NCBI GenBank assembly: GCA_026686845.1 | Contig: JAIVEN010000025.1 | Coordinates: 20,511,001 to 20,575,000, forward strand | Origin: Adenanthera pavonina | Lineage: Eukaryota; Streptophyta; Magnoliopsida; Fabales; Fabaceae | Direction of reading: 5' to 3' | DNA: 64,000 nucleotides | Part shown: positions 30,111 to 43,735 of the stretch, piece by piece | How positions within the stretch are numbered: position 1 is the first letter of the stretch | How the letters are laid out: each line of letters begins with the position of its first letter | Made by a program: the position numbers and the translations under genes | The notes under the pieces: model-generated | Told to the model about the DNA's origin: nothing | What the model saw: the letters and a program-made list of their open reading frames with translations, nothing else | The model's database searches: none

Positions 30111-32906
30111 TATAATATCCTTATTCTTATGGGAAATTAAAAAATGAATAAAAAATGAGAAACAAAGCGAGATGAAAATGTTATATATAATTGGGCTTTA
30201 GAAGGAATTAATTTCTCATCTAATTTTCAAAAAAAGTTATGTTTGGTCCTTAATTGGAATTAATTTTCCATAAGATTCTTAGCAGAAATTAATTCCAGAA
30301 CTTACCCTGGAAAATATGCAATAAACCACTTAAATGAAAGCCCACTCCGAGTTGAGCGCAACGGTATAAGTATTGCATACCCGAGAGGTTTAGATTGAGA
30401 GATAGACTAATTTGAAAGTTAATGTGAATAGTGAAAAAGAAATAATAAAAATTTGGTCTTTTGGTAAATTTACAAGAATGTGACCGAAAGAATGAATAAT
30501 TATATTTTTCACTTAGCTTAAGGGCAAAACAGTTATTTTTCAAATTAAAAGTAAAATGTGAATAATGTATTTAATGCTCAAAAATTAAAAAGTTGACATC
30601 ATAAAATACACAAAAAATTGGAAAAATTTGAGAAACACCGCTAAACGTGAAGAAAGACAAATAGATTATTTTTCTTAGTTAAATAAAAAATGAGAAAATT
30701 ATATTTTGGTCCTAAGAATCTTTACAATTTAGTCCTTGAAGAAAGAAATTCACAATCAGAGGAAAGGAAAAGAAGTTTGGGGAAAAATTACAACTAATGA
30801 CCAGAAAGTTTCAAAAATTATAAATTTGCCTTGGTCAAGGATATTTTTGTAAATATAAAAAATTATAATCAAAATGAAACTCTTGATGAGCTAAGACCAA
30901 TGGAATAATGTTTGGAAATTAATAAAATTAGTATGAATTTATTATGGGAATTAATACAACAATTAGTATTATACCAATTAAAGATTATTTTGGACTGCAA
31001 AAAAAGTAGTACAGGATCATGGAAAGTAAATGGACCCTACTCAAAAATATTTTGGGTCAATACAATGATTTTAGTCTGAAAGTAGTTTTGGGATAACCCT
31101 ATACCAATATAATAACAAATATGGAAAAAATATTCAATCGGTAGAGAAAAATTTAATCAGTAAAAGTTATTTTAGTCCAATTAAAATTATGAAGCAATTT
31201 TTGGACAAATTACTCTTAATATGGCATGGCATACAATTGCTAGGACATGGAGGGAATTTGTTAAATTATTTTAATGAAGGAAAAGTGACTCAAGTAGCTA
31301 ACTAAAGTTAATTAAGGTAAAACATGATTAAGTAAGTGATTAAGTGAGTAATCCTACTTCATCCTCTCATTCCACATGTGACCAGCTGTGTCCTTGTGAA
31401 TAAATGGGATTATTTAATTGGCTTTTGGGACTACTTCTTTAAGAAGCATTTAAAAAAAAAAGAAAGAGAGAGGGGAAAATGGCAAGAAATGATTGATTAA
31501 TGGTTTTATAACTATTTCTTTTTACTCTCTTCTCATTTGGCCAACTAAACACTAGAGAAAGGAAGGGAAAGTGCTCTAAAAAACAATAAGAAGAAGGAGC
31601 TTACGTGGGAAAAGAAAAAAGGAGAAAAAGAGGGAGAAAAATCCAAGAAAAATTGCGTTCCAAGAAGTGTTTTAAGATCAATGGAAGTGTCCACAGTTTG
31701 GAGATCATTGAAAAGTAAGAAGGTAGTTATTTTCCCATTTATGCCTAATGTTATCATGCTTGATTTTCATGATTCTATAAATATGCCATATATTTGTTTG
31801 GATACTTTGTGATGAATTTGCATTGTTGGCTAGTTGTTTGAAGGGTTTTATGTCCCTAGGATGTCCATTTCCTAAGGTGTTACCATGCCAAAATTTTTAT
31901 GAAATTGTGTGGCATAATATGAATTTATGATTTTATGATTACCATTGAAGATTTTATGAGGTGCTATGATAATATGCTTGCATAATTGGGTGTAACTACT
32001 GAGATTCTTAGAATCTCATCCCTTCCAAATGATCCTCATGACTAGGCCCAAGCTATGGCAAGAAGTGATCAAGAGTGCTAAGGGGAAACAAGAATGATGA
32101 TGAAGCATGATATTGCTCTCAAGTTATGATCTTGTAGTTTGAAATGATATGTAAAGTTATGAATATGCTACTAAATCTGTATCTCCATGCTATTGTGATC
32201 ATTAGAGCATTATGAAATGTTATGCATGGATTTAGTACAATGAATGATGATGTTATAAAATCATACATAGCTCTAAAAATTTATTGGTTTGTATTTATGG
32301 AAAGTTCTATGTCTTAGCTTTAATATTCCACTGGTTTGAGTGCAATTGGAGCTATATAACAAGAGTTATACATATTTCCCTAAGACTGTTCCAGTTAAAG
32401 TTGAGCTTTGAACTCTATAAGTTTAAGTTAATGTCATGCCCTGTACAAGTTGAATAAATGTACAAGAAAAATATTTCTAAAAAGTAGACTCATAGAGGTT
32501 TCCAATGACATAAGGAATACATGAATTGTCTTAGGGTGGAGTGAGATATGAATTTTTAAATATAAAGCCAAAACCTGGGGGTTTCAAAATAACCAAATAT
32601 ACAGTAAATATTTAAGAAATAAACTGTATGATTTGGTCAGGAGAATGTTCTATTTCATAGTTTTTCATGTAGAAAATTGTTTTAGCTAATTTTAGAGTTT
32701 TGAATCACTTTAAGATAATTTTTCTAGATTTAGTTATGCATTTTCAAAGTTTATTGGGTAAAATGGAAAATACACTATGAACAGTACCCAAAATAACAAA
32801 AAAAATCTATTTTGATATTTTTATGCAACCAAGTCTCTAATCATGTAATAATGAACAGAATTAGAGTCTAATACATGGGAAATAGATTCAAGTATAACGT
32901 ATTGCA
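30111..32906 (+). mobile_element. Long gypsy-type solo LTR, TSD TTAAC/CTAAC
   Basis: This 2,796-bp LTR has a mutated start (TATAATATCC) and ends GTATTGCA. The flanks are TTAAC (30,106-30,110) and CTAAC (32,907-32,911), one base apart, so the insertion is old. It carries the family palindrome GAGATTCTTAGAATCTC at 32,001-32,017. It splits the old envelope-position ORF. Confidence 0.85.
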
Positions 32907-33600
32907 CTAACAACAATAGCAGCAGTAGCAAAATGACCTTCTTCAAAAGGACTCAGGACATGTGAGGAGATAGACTTGTGAGGATTGGAGGAGCCAAGCT
33001 ATAGTGGTACTGATGTAGTTGGAAGAAATGTTCGAAGGTCATCATAGGCATCAGCAATCACTTTGAGGTTTTTAGCCAAGTCAATAATTTGGGCTTGCAA
33101 GTGTGCCAACTGGGCATTTTGTTCATCCCTAATACTCATCATCATCTCAGATAGACAATCATAAAGTTTAAGTATGGTATTTGGTCTGGCCAAGTGGTAG
33201 GATGGAATAGATGGTTTGAGGTGGTTCGGTAAGCTGAGGTTGGGAAGGTTGTGGTTCAAGTTGGGTGGTTAGAGTAGCCTCAGAAGTAGCTTCATGTTGT
33301 TGTTGTTGTGGACCGAGCTCTCCTTAATCATAAAAGAGATGTTCAGTTTTCCCAGCTCCTTTTCCAACCCATCTCCCCTCCTTTCTTTCTATGTCCATTC
33401 TCATTAGTTCTTCCACTTTGAATTCCTCAGTAGACTTTCCTTTGCCTTTTTCCAAGTCTTAGATCTTGGCATACTTGAGGAGTTTGGTCATGATTGAGGC
33501 ATAGGACAGTTTAAAATCCTTCCTCTAATCTCTGTCCTTTACCATCCTCTAAAAAATGATGTTTTCAAGGTTGAGCTCTTTTATTCGAATCAATGTTGTT
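32907..33600 (-). pseudogene. Old Sirevirus envelope-position ORF, middle piece
   Basis: The minus strand 32,999-33,259 aligns with residues ~410-478 of the intact ORF (SIRDEQNAQLAHLQAQI, then KNLKVIADAYDDL); 33,300-33,600 corresponds to residues ~290-390 but is full of stops. The coiled-coil segment is the best preserved part. It ends where a truncated gag-only element begins. Confidence 0.75.
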
Positions 33601-34130
33601 TGATAAGTAAACCCTTATGGAATTGATCCCAAGAACCCACTTAAAGCAAATGACACCCAAATCTTTATGAAATAAGGATCACGAAAGTGGACAATAAAGA
33701 AAACAAACAAAATGCACAAGAAAAACACAAAAGATATGTTGGTCTAGATGAATTAGAACCTAAGAAAATCGGTTTCTTAAACCCTAGTTCTGATGATACC
33801 ACAAGGAGGGACCAATTCCTTGATAAGTCATAGTTCACTCTAGCACTCAGAACGCAAGAGAAACTCACAAGGTTTGAAATTTTTTTCATCAAATTTGAAA
33901 AATGTACATAAAAGATAGCTTTAAATAGGTAAGGTAAAATCTAATCTAATAAGCTAGAAAACTTAATTAATGTAGGCTCAAGTAATCCTAATGAGATTAA
34001 AAGACTTTAAACTCAAATAACACTCCTATTGGACCTACAAAATTAGTAAAACTAAAGCCCCAAAAATAAAAAATGAAAATTCAGAAGAGAATAATTAAAA
34101 TAATATCTAAGCCCTTATAAACATGCCACT

Positions 34131-37100
34131 TGTAATATCCCTATTTTTATGGGATGTTATAAAATGAATAAAAGAGGAGAAACGAAGCGAGATGAAAAGG
34201 CTATATATAATCGGGCTTTAGAAAGAATTAATTTCTCATTTAATTTTCAGAAGAAGTTATGTTTGGTCCATAATTGGAATTAATTTTCCATAAAGTCCTT
34301 AACAGAAATTAATTCCAGAACTTACCCCGAAAAATATATAATATACCACTTGAATGAAAGTCCGCTCCAAGCTGAGCGCAATGGTATAAGTATTGTATTC
34401 CCAGGAGGTCTAGGTTAAGAGATAGACCAATTTGAAGTTATTGTGAATAGTGTAAAAAAGAAATAATAATAAATTAGTCTTTGGGCAAATTTACAAGAAA
34501 GTGCCCGAAAGAATGAATAATTACATTTCTGACCCGATTTAGGGGCAAAATGCTCATTTCCCAAATTAGAAGCACAATGTGAATAATGCATTTAAGGCTC
34601 AAAAATGAAAAGGTTGACATTGTAAAATGGAAAAGAAATTGAGAAAAACTGAGAGATACCGTTACGCGTAAAGAAGAACAAAGATGTCATTTTTTCTAGT
34701 TAAACGAAAAAATGACAAAATTATATTTGGGCCCGAAGAATTAAGAATCTTTGCAATTTGGTCCCAAAAGAATGATTTCAACGTGTAAGGGAAAAGAGAA
34801 AGAAGTTTGAGAAAAATTACACCTAATGACCCGAAAGTTTTAAAAATTATAAATTAGCCTCGGGTCAAGGGCATTTTTGTAAATATGAAAAATTATAGTC
34901 AAAATGAAGCTTTTAATGAGTTAATCACAATGTAATATAGCAAGAAATCTATTAAGCTCAAAATAATATTTATTGGGTAATTATAGTCTAATATTAATAT
35001 TTTACCCGATAAAGGTCAATTTAGACTGCAGGAAAAGACAGTATTGATTCAAGGACAATGATTGGACCTTGTTAAAATACATTTTGAACCAAGATAATGA
35101 TTTTAGTCCAAAATTTATTTTTGGATAATCCTATACCAATGCAAGAATAATTTTGGCGAAAATACTTAATCGGTACAAGTAAATTTAATCGGTAAAGGGT
35201 ATTTTAGTCCATAAAAATTATTGAAGTAATTTTTGGCCAAAAATGAGCTCAAGATACGTATGAAGTGAAGAAGGGATACTAAGGAAATTTTGACAAAAGC
35301 TTTATTTGCTAAAAGTAGCTCAAGTCAAACATAAAGTTACTTTATGACTTATTAACATATAATTACCTTGGTTAAGCCCTTAATACATCATCTTCTTGCC
35401 TCATACGCGTCTGAACCAGCAGCTGAAAGGGAAAAGGAGTCATGGAAACAAGGAGAAAAATAGACCAAGCAAGAAGCAAAGTTTGACTCTCAAACTTCCA
35501 AGGTAGGTTTCTATGGTTGCTATCTTGCTTATACTTGAGTTTGGAGAAGTTTTATGGATTATTTCTCTCCATTTTAGCTCTAAAATTTTCTTCCTAGAGA
35601 GAGAGTAGAGAGAGAAAATGAAGCCATGAAGAAAGTGATCCATGAAAAGTGATGTATAGGCTTCAAGGATTAAGATTATGCCATTAGATTGCAAATTAAT
35701 CGGGTAGATATTTTTCTATAAATTTATGAAATTTTCTTCCTATTTAGGGTTTGGAAATGAAAGAGAATTTCATGATTTTGACCCCAAAAATGGATTTCTT
35801 GGGTACAAAATAGGTAGAAACATGTATGTTGTACAAGAAAATGCAAAAGGAAAGCAAAGTGAAAAATTAGAGTTAAAGTGAGTTCTTTATTAAGGATGTC
35901 ATGCAATCAATAACTTAAGACCTTGTCTTATGATGCTATAGGGTTTCAAGAAGTGTTTTAAGATCAATGGAAGTGCCCACAAAGTTTGGAGATCAGTGGA
36001 AAGCAAGAAGGTAGTTATTTTCCTTGTTATGCTTAATGTTGTCAAACTTTGTTTCCATGATAATATGACCATGCCATATAATTGTTTGAATGCTTTATGA
36101 TGTATTTTCATTGTTGGCTGAATGTTTTAAGGGTTTTATGACCCTAGGATGTCCATTTTACAAAGTGTTACCATGCCAAAATTTTTATGGAATTGTATGG
36201 CATAATATGAAGTTATGATTTTCATTGATGATTTTATTAAATGATATGATGATGTGAATGCATAATTGGATATAACTACTGAGATTCTTTGAATCTCACC
36301 CTTCCAAATGATCATTATGTTTAGGCCCAAGCTATGGTAAGAAGGGGTCAAGAGTGCCAAGGAGAAAGAAGAAAGAGGATGAAGCATAATGTTGTTTTCA
36401 AGTTATGATCTAGTTGTTTGAAATGATATGTAAAGTTATGAGCATGTTACTAAATATGTATCTCCATGCTTTTATGATCATTAAAGCATTATGAAATGTT
36501 ATGTATGAGTTTAGTACAATGAATGATGATGTATATGTCTATGGAGCTTACTTTGTAAAGTTATGATTGGAAATGCTCAAGTAGAACACTTTGAGGATAA
36601 TGTAGATACTGTTTATACAAGACAGGGCAGCTAGGTTAAGTAATATATATGATCTTAAAGTACACAAGTAGAGCTTTGAAATTGTATAAAGAGCACTCCA
36701 TTTGGAGATGTGGATAAATTATAGTGATTTTTCAAAGTTAGGGTTCAGAACAGAGAAAGATTGGGAAAACTGGAAACTGAAAGTTAGGTATTGGAAAAAT
36801 AAAAAGATGATATAAATCGTGCAGATCTCCAAAAATTAAGTGGTTTATATCTATGAAAAGGCCTATGTTTTGAGTTTCATATGACACTGATTTGGAGGTA
36901 ATTGGAGCTATGTGATAGGAGATATGGAGGTTTTCCCAAAACTATTCCAGCAAAAGTGGAATTCTGACCCTTTATGATTTAAGTTAACACCATGCCCTGT
37001 TCAAGTTGAATAAATATACAAGAAAAATATTTCTAGAAATTATACTCATAGGGATTTCCAATGACATAAATAATGTTTGATTTGGCTCATGGTAGCGTGA

Positions 37101-37464
37101 GATATGAATTTTTAAATATAAGGCCAAAATCCTGGGGAAGAGAAAATAACCAAATATACAGTAAATATTTGAGGAATAAACTGTATAAATTGGTCAATTA
37201 AATATTCAGTTTCATATTTTTCCCATGTAAATAAGGTTTTTATCTATGGTTAGAGACTTGAATCACTATCAAATGATTTTTATAGAATTAGTTATGAATT
37301 TTTAAAGTTCAGTTGGTAAAGTAGAAACTACCATATGAACAGTAACCGAAAATTTTGGAAATTCTAATTTTCATTCTTATGTGGTTTAAGCTTAGAATAA
37401 AGTATAATCAGATTTAAAAGGAGTCTAATTCATGGAAAATGAGTCTAAAAAGTAAGGTGTTACA
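34131..37464 (+). mobile_element. Long gypsy-type solo LTR, TSD CCACT
   Basis: The 3,334-bp unit starts TGTAATATCCC, ends GGTGTTACA and is flanked by CCACT (34,126-34,130; 37,465-37,469). It has the family palindrome GAGATTCTTTGAATCTC at 36,281-36,297 and the 'aggatgtccattttacaaag' block at 36,147. It is the longest LTR in the window and lies inside the LTR of the truncated gag-only element. Confidence 0.93.
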
Positions 37465-37661
37465 CCACTACATTAATGAAATCATATGTTTAGCACATGA
37501 CATGCTTATTTACAAGGTGGGCTATCAAAAAGACTACTAATTGATGAGTTAGGCTTTATTAATCACTTAAGTTTAACCCATAATTAATAAAAATGAAATT
37601 AAAATAAATTAAGCCCACTAATACCTAAGTCACATACTCTTTTAATGAAGCACATGATCTT

Positions 37662-38694
37662 TTAAGTAATATCCTTTAATGGACTTTTTTGGGGCTTGGA
37701 TTTGAAGCTTGTAATCTCTTCACACTCTCTAGCCTTAGTTGAGCTACAAACTTGGTCAAATAATTGGGCTCTAACACATATACCAATATTTCCAAGTGAT
37801 AAAGCCTCCTTGTCATATTCTTGAATTTGTCTAAGCCCTTCTTTTGAACCATAACTACGACATCCTCTATCATTCCCTCCCTCTTCAAAAAGATTCGTCC
37901 TCGAATCTCCATAATCTACATAGAAAGAAATGGAATGATTAAACGCATCAAATAAATCATATGGAGGAAATATACCTTTCAAGCTTGATTGATGCATCTT
38001 TGCTTTATTCCTTGTATGAATGTGAAGGACAACATTCTACCTTGGTTTTTGGAACCAAAACATTGTTCTGGGATAAAAAACCTTCAATTTGAATTGCATA
38101 AGACCTATCTTTAAGCATTGATGGATATGAAATTGAACTTTTCTTCACAACAAATACACTAATGACCTGCAATAAATAGCTAGACACAAACTTGACACAA
38201 GAATATTGAAATGGGACCAAGATGTTAAGGGACATATAAGGAAAGGAATGGGGACAAAATGGCACACAACAAGACCCAATTAAAACCAAAGCATTAGAAA
38301 AACTGAGGAAGACAAAATCTGGATAGATTTGAACATAATGCAATAAATGCAAAACTTAGACCAATTTGCACAAAATTGATGATGCATAATGATAGAACAA
38401 AGATGAAGATGAAACAAACCAACAAAGAACCCAAAAGACACATGACTTATGAGACACACAAGAAACATAAAGCATGAAACAAGCAGGGACTACTTCACAA
38501 ATAAATAGGGAATGCAAAACACTATGATGAAGAAGAGATAAAATTACATAGAAGGATGAACTAGAGAAAGAAGGCACTAAATTAATTGTTGGACTCACTA
38601 TGGACTCATGGAATTTGGACTTAAAACAAATCATGAATAATTCAAAGAGATTTGAAACAAAATAAGAAGGACGAAGAACATACAATGAAGGCAC
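37662..38694 (-). pseudogene. Decayed downstream ORFs of gag-only element
   Basis: Broken frames here match the two ORFs at 10,963-12,271: PDFVFLSFSNALVLIGSCC, VVKKSSISYPSMLKDRSY and DYGDSRTNLFEEGGNDRG are all clear counterparts. The same hydrophobic, Ser/Phe-rich character is kept. Frameshifts between 37,997 and 38,005 and near 38,356 separate the parts. Its recognisability shows the ORFs belonged to the element before the two copies split. Confidence 0.65.
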
Positions 38695-38748
38695 ATAAGA
38701 AAGATGAGGTGAAAAAGGAAGGAGTTTTGTACAAACTACTTTAAGCCT

Positions 38749-39526
38749 ACTTAAAGCTGCCTCTGTTGTTAAAGATGATCTTAGACACTATGTAGTACAG
38801 GACCCTCATTTGTACACTGAGATAAGAAAGCTTCATATTTTTTCAGAAGTGGCCTGTTTTTTCATCTTCTAAAGATTAAGTTCAGAATTGTGCTTTCCTT
38901 GTCGTTCAGATATTCGCTACCCTCTTCATCTGTGTCATCATTTTCTCCCTTGTACTTGATGGCAGAAATATCAATCTTGAACCCATTATGTCTAGGAATC
39001 TTTAGAATGTCATTAATGATCTCATTAGTTAGCCATAGATTCTTAAACCGGAGAGTTATTTGATACTTTTTCTTCTTGTCATTGAACTTTAACGAAGCAT
39101 ACCAAGTCTTGATCACCTTTTCATCATATCTTTGTTTAACCTCTAGAAGGTTTTTGTATTTTCCCATCCATATGGCAACATTAAAGTTATTTAAGAAGAG
39201 AAAATGTTCCAAATTTGTCTAGTGAGAAATGATTACCTTCTTTGTAACAAATTTCATTATGAACTCAACAAAATGTGCTAAAAAATGCAAAGTGGCTCTG
39301 TGGTCATCTGTAACTCCTTAAACTCTGTACTTGAAGTAGGAGCAATAGGAATATGTTTCTTTGATTCTGCCTTTGATACTATTTTCTTCTTCTTAGAAGG
39401 TGTTCCCTTGCTTGATTGAATTTTTTGGTTATGAGAATCACCCTCTTTAGTGGCATACTAAGACTTAGTTGACCTTTTGGGCCTTCCTTGTTCTGTCCTA
39501 ATGTTTGCATTCTTCACTTTGACCAT
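38749..39526 (-). pseudogene. Old Sirevirus envelope-position ORF, N-terminal piece
   Basis: The minus strand 38,862-39,212 is open and aligns with residues ~121-236 of the intact ORF (FLFLNNFNVAIWMGKYKNLL, TWYASLKF, KESTILNLIFRR). The region to 39,526 matches the basic N-terminus including a possible start ATG (39,524-39,526), with frameshifts. It is the same gene relic as 29,741-30,110 and 32,907-33,600. Confidence 0.75.
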
Positions 39527-40495
39527 TTCTGTCAGGAATTTACTTCGAGGGATGCTCCAAAAGTGTTTATGAGGTTTGGTTTTGAGTTTAATTGGTGGAA
39601 AATGGTGTTTGGCCAAAGGAATTTAAGAACGGTTGAGAGAAAAAGAGAAATGTAACAGTTGAAATGCAAATAGGGTTATGTTAGTTCTGCATCTAACCCT
39701 CTGAATCCTCTTTTGTAACTGTTCAACAGGCATATTTTGGAGGCCAAAATTTGAATGTCAAATGGTTACGTTCCACACTTAACACAGAAACAGCCTTGAC
39801 AGATAGACTTTCAACATTGAAGTTTAACTATCAGAGACTTGCTTCATAGAAAATATCTCAATAATTGGATTTCATCCTTGAAATAGGACTATCATAGACT
39901 TAACATAGATTGAAGCTTCAACAGATGAACTTTGTGTCCATAAAGTTCAAAGTTCAAAGTATTATCAGAAAGCATGCAAACACATGATGTCCAACAGACG
40001 AATGTTAGGATTCAAACTTCAATTTTCAAGACTTTATGAAGGAGTGTCTGAAATGTAAATATTGAATCATCAAAGCTTAAATGTTATACATAGCAGATAT
40101 AACATACACTCATGTAAATAGTCAAAGTTCATACTTTAAAAGTCAACAAATGAATTTTAGGTAGATAGAAGCACAAGTATAGCATATAAAGCAATGAAAT
40201 TCGACTATTAAGAGATCAAAGTTCAAATTTCGGGCAAGTAAAGTCACTCAATATGGTAGATAAACCATGGAAGTTCATTTAGTGGTGATTGAGATGCGAA
40301 TTATAAAGAATAAAACTTACAAACAAATGCTAAAAATTCATATTTCTATATTTCTTTAGCAGAGGTTGCTCATCTAAATGTGAGATACTCCATCATTTTG
40401 ATCTCTTATTGCCTAAGCTCATGAGGAGTACCTGCAAAATATCTTATATATACTCCGATGCTTAAGTTTGTATATGATTTAACATATTAACTCAG
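39527..40495 (-). other. Old Sirevirus spacer between pol and envelope-position ORF
   Basis: This noncoding stretch corresponds to 16,864-17,860 of the intact element. Motifs such as CAGACGAATGTTAG (39,994) and AAAGTTCAAA/AAAATTTGAA persist, mostly with CG changed to CA or TG. No ORF is supported. Confidence 0.6.
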
Positions 40496-41058
40496 AAAAT
40501 AAAGAGATTAAGATAGAAACTTGCTTATAGCTCATTGGGATTAACCATTGCCAATTCTCTTATGATTTTTCCATATCTATCTTCTGAAAGTGGTTTAGTC
40601 AAGATATCTACCAATTGATCTTCTATTGAGACAAACTACAAGATAATGTCCCCTTTTTGATCATGATCCCTTATGAAATGGTGTCTTATCTCAATATGCT
40701 TTATCCTTGAATGCATAACTAGATTATTTGTGATATTGATGGCACTGAAATTATCACATTTGATAGGTAATTCCTTCAGTACAATTCCAAGATCTTCCAA
40801 TTGCTATTTCATCTAAAGAACTTGAGCATAACAGCTTCTAGCAACTATGTATCCCTTATGTTTCTTGTTGAACCATGAGACTAGGGATCCTCTAAGAATT
40901 TGGTATGTCCCACTTATGCTCTTTCTGTCAGTCTTGGATCCAGTAAAGTCTACATCAATATATCCAATAAGTTCTTCTCCAATGCCCTTTGGATACCAAA
41001 GTCCCATTAAAGGTGCTCCAAGTAGATATCTAAAAATTCTCTTCACAACTGTTACAAA
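40496..41058 (-). pseudogene. pol: Old Sirevirus pol, RNase H end
   Basis: The minus strand codes KRIFRYLLGAPLMGLWYPKG and a VDFTGSKTDRKSISGT stretch, aligning with residues ~860-930 of the intact pol; the rest down to the NP(N)EL-like end near 40,530 is recognisable but broken by stops, and the AEAEYVA catalytic segment is partly lost. It ends abruptly at satellite near 41,058, so RT, integrase, protease and gag of this copy are gone. Confidence 0.8.
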
Positions 41059-43557
41059 TTGAAGGGATTTTATTGCTTGAAGCTTTTCAATGCCTTTTTA
41101 GAAACTAGGTGCATTTAGTCAAAATGAGGTCAAAATGGAATCCAAGTGATTGTTCTAACTAGGCTCAAATTGTTGTGATGACACTAAGTACACTCAGTAG
41201 CACGCTTAAAGTGTGAAATTTCATAGGATTTTGTTGTTTGAAGCTTTTCTAAGCCTTTAAAAAAATCCTAGTGCTTTTGGCCAAAATGACATCAAAACAA
41301 AATTTGATTGAGCTCAAATCTTCCAAGTAGGCTCAAATTGTTGTGAGGAAGCCAAATCAATAGACTAGCTCACTTAAAGTTGTAAATTTTGTGGGATTTT
41401 CCAGTTTAAAGCTTTTCGACGCTTTTTCATAAACATCATACTTTCAACCAAAATGAGGTCAAAATAGAGTTCAAATGAGCTTGATTCTTCCAACTAGGCT
41501 CGAATGAGGTCACTAAACTTATTACCTTTTGGTAAAATGAGGTCAACATGGAATCTAATTGAGTTTAATTCATCCAACCAGGCTTGAATTGTTACAATGT
41601 TGCCAAAAATACACTTACTTGCTCTCTTAAAGTTGGAAATTTCACGTGATTTTATTGTTTGAAACTTTTCTTTGGCTTTTTCAGAAACTTGATACTTTTA
41701 CCCAAAATGAGGTCAAAATGGAATTTGATTACACTTAATTCTTCTAACAAGGCTCAAATTGTTGTGAGGATGTTGAATGAACTCACTTGCTCACTTCAAG
41801 TTGAACCTTTCATGGGATTTTCCTATTTGAAGCTTTTCATGCATTTTCATAAATTTAGTGCTTTTAACTAAAATATGGTCAAAATGGAATTTAATTGAGC
41901 TCAGTTCTTCCAACTAGGCTCAAATTTTTGTGATGATGCTGAATATACTCACTTGCTTGCTTAAAGTTGGAAATTTCATGGGATTTTGTTATTTGAATGT
42001 TTTCTATCCTTTTACAAAAACTTGTTGTTTTTGGCCAAGATGTGGTCAAAACGAAATCCAATTGAGCTTGATCCTTCCATCTAGGTTTGAATTATTGTGA
42101 TGATGCCAAATACACTCACTTACTCACTTAAAGTTGGAAATTTCATGTGATTTTGTTGCTTGAAGCTTTTCTATGGCTTTTCTAAAACTTGGCGATTTTG
42201 GCTAAAATGATGTCAAAATGGAATCTGATTACACTTAATTCTTCCAACTAGGCTCAAATAATTGTTAGCATGATGGATAAACTCATTTGCTCACTTTAAG
42301 TTGTAAATTTTGTGGGATTCTTCTATTTGAAGATTTACAATGCATTTTCATAAACTAGGTGCTTTTGTCCAAACTTAGGTTAAAACAAAATCTGATTGTT
42401 CTCAATTCTTTCAAATATGCTCGAATTGTTGTTCTAATGCCAAATACACTCATTTGCTCTCCCAATGTTCAAAATTTCATGAGATTTTATTATTTGAAGC
42501 TTTTCTATGATTTTCAAAAACTTGGTGCTTTTGGCTAAAATGAGGTCAAAACGGAATCCAATTGTGGTCAATTCTTTCAACTACAATCAAATTATTGTGA
42601 GCATACCGAATGAACTCACTAGCTTGCTTAAAGTTGTAAATTTTGTGAGATTTTCCTATTTAAAAATTTATGATGCATTTTCATAAACTCAGTGCTTTTA
42701 GCCAAAATGAGGCTAAAACAAAATTTGATTGAGCATAATTCTTCCAACTAAGCTTGAATTGTTGTCAGGGAGTAAGATGAACTCGCTGGTGCACTTAAAG
42801 TTGCAAAGTTATTGGGATTTTCATTTTTTAAGCTTTTCATTGCATTTTCATAAACTTGGTTCTTTTAGCCAACATAAGGTTGAAACAGAATCTGATTGAA
42901 CTTGGCTCCTCTAATTAAGCTTGAGTTGTTCTGATGATTCCAAATACACTCACTTGCTCACTTAATGTTAGAGATTTCATAGGATTTTATTGTTTGACCC
43001 TTTTTATACCCTTACAGAAACTTGTTGCTTTTAGCTAAAATGAGGTCAAAACAGAATCCGATTGAGCTTGATTCTTCCAACTAGGCTTGAATTGTTGTTA
43101 GAAAGCCAGATGAACTCACTAGTTGTCTTAAAGTTGTGAATTTCATGGGATTTTCCTATTTGAAGCTTTTCAACACATTTTTATAAACATGGTGTTTTTT
43201 TTTCCCAAAATGAGGTCGAAACGAAATCCGATTGAGCTTGATTCTTTCAATTAGGCTTGAATTGTTATGATGATGCCAAAAAAATTCACTTGCCCTCTTA
43301 AATTGGGGAATTTCATGGGATTTTTGCTGTTTGAAGCCTTTCTATACCTTTTCGAAAACTTGATGCTTTTCGCCAAAATGAGGTCATAGCGAAATTTGGT
43401 TCAGCTCAATTATTCCTTTTAGGATTGCATTGTTATGAGAAAGCTAGATGAATTTACTAGCCCACTTAAAGTTGCAACTTTCGTGGGATTTTCCTATTGA
43501 AAACTTTTCGACATATTTTCATAAACCTAGTGCTTTTAACCATAATAAGGTCAAAAT
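41059..43557 (+). repeat. ~167-bp satellite, block 2
   Basis: About 15 monomers are visible. The spacing of successive 'tgaggtc' words is 162, 167, 84 (truncated), 170, 166, 167, 167 and 167 bp over 41,125-42,375. Types A and B mostly alternate, giving a ~334-bp dimer, with local A-A and B-B steps. The last six monomers match block 1 (2,986-5,639) in the same order. Confidence 0.9.
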
Positions 43558-43735
43558 TGTTAGGTTGGCTAGTCACCTAAGAGGGAGGGTGAATTGGGTG
43601 ATCTAAGATTTTTGTATTTTTTTTATAAACAACCCAATTTCACTAAGAGATGTTGCAAAACAAAGATGAACAGAGTGTACTAAGTGAGGCAAATGAAGTG
43701 AAGGGATGAAAGAATAATACACATAGATTTATACG
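43558..43735 (-). repeat. Second-family Sirevirus 3' LTR stub
   Basis: It starts TGTTAGGTTGGCTAGTCACC, followed by 'gtgaattgggtgatctaag', and stops after ~178 bp, fused straight to the end of a gag relic at 43,736. The rest of the LTR, PPT, envelope-position ORF and pol are deleted. Confidence 0.75.

Larger units (their letters stand above)
33601..38748 (-). mobile_element. Truncated, older copy of the gag-only element
   Basis: The left LTR starts TGATAAGTAAACCC at 33,601, is cut by a solo LTR (34,131-37,464) and ends CTATCA at 37,872. The PPT-like 'ttccctccctcttc' follows, then internal sequence matching 11,071-12,030 of the better copy, stopping abruptly near 38,748 in 'tttgtacaaactacttta'. 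The gag part, PBS and right LTR are missing. It lies in the old envelope-position ORF, which resumes with a short loss. Confidence 0.8.
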
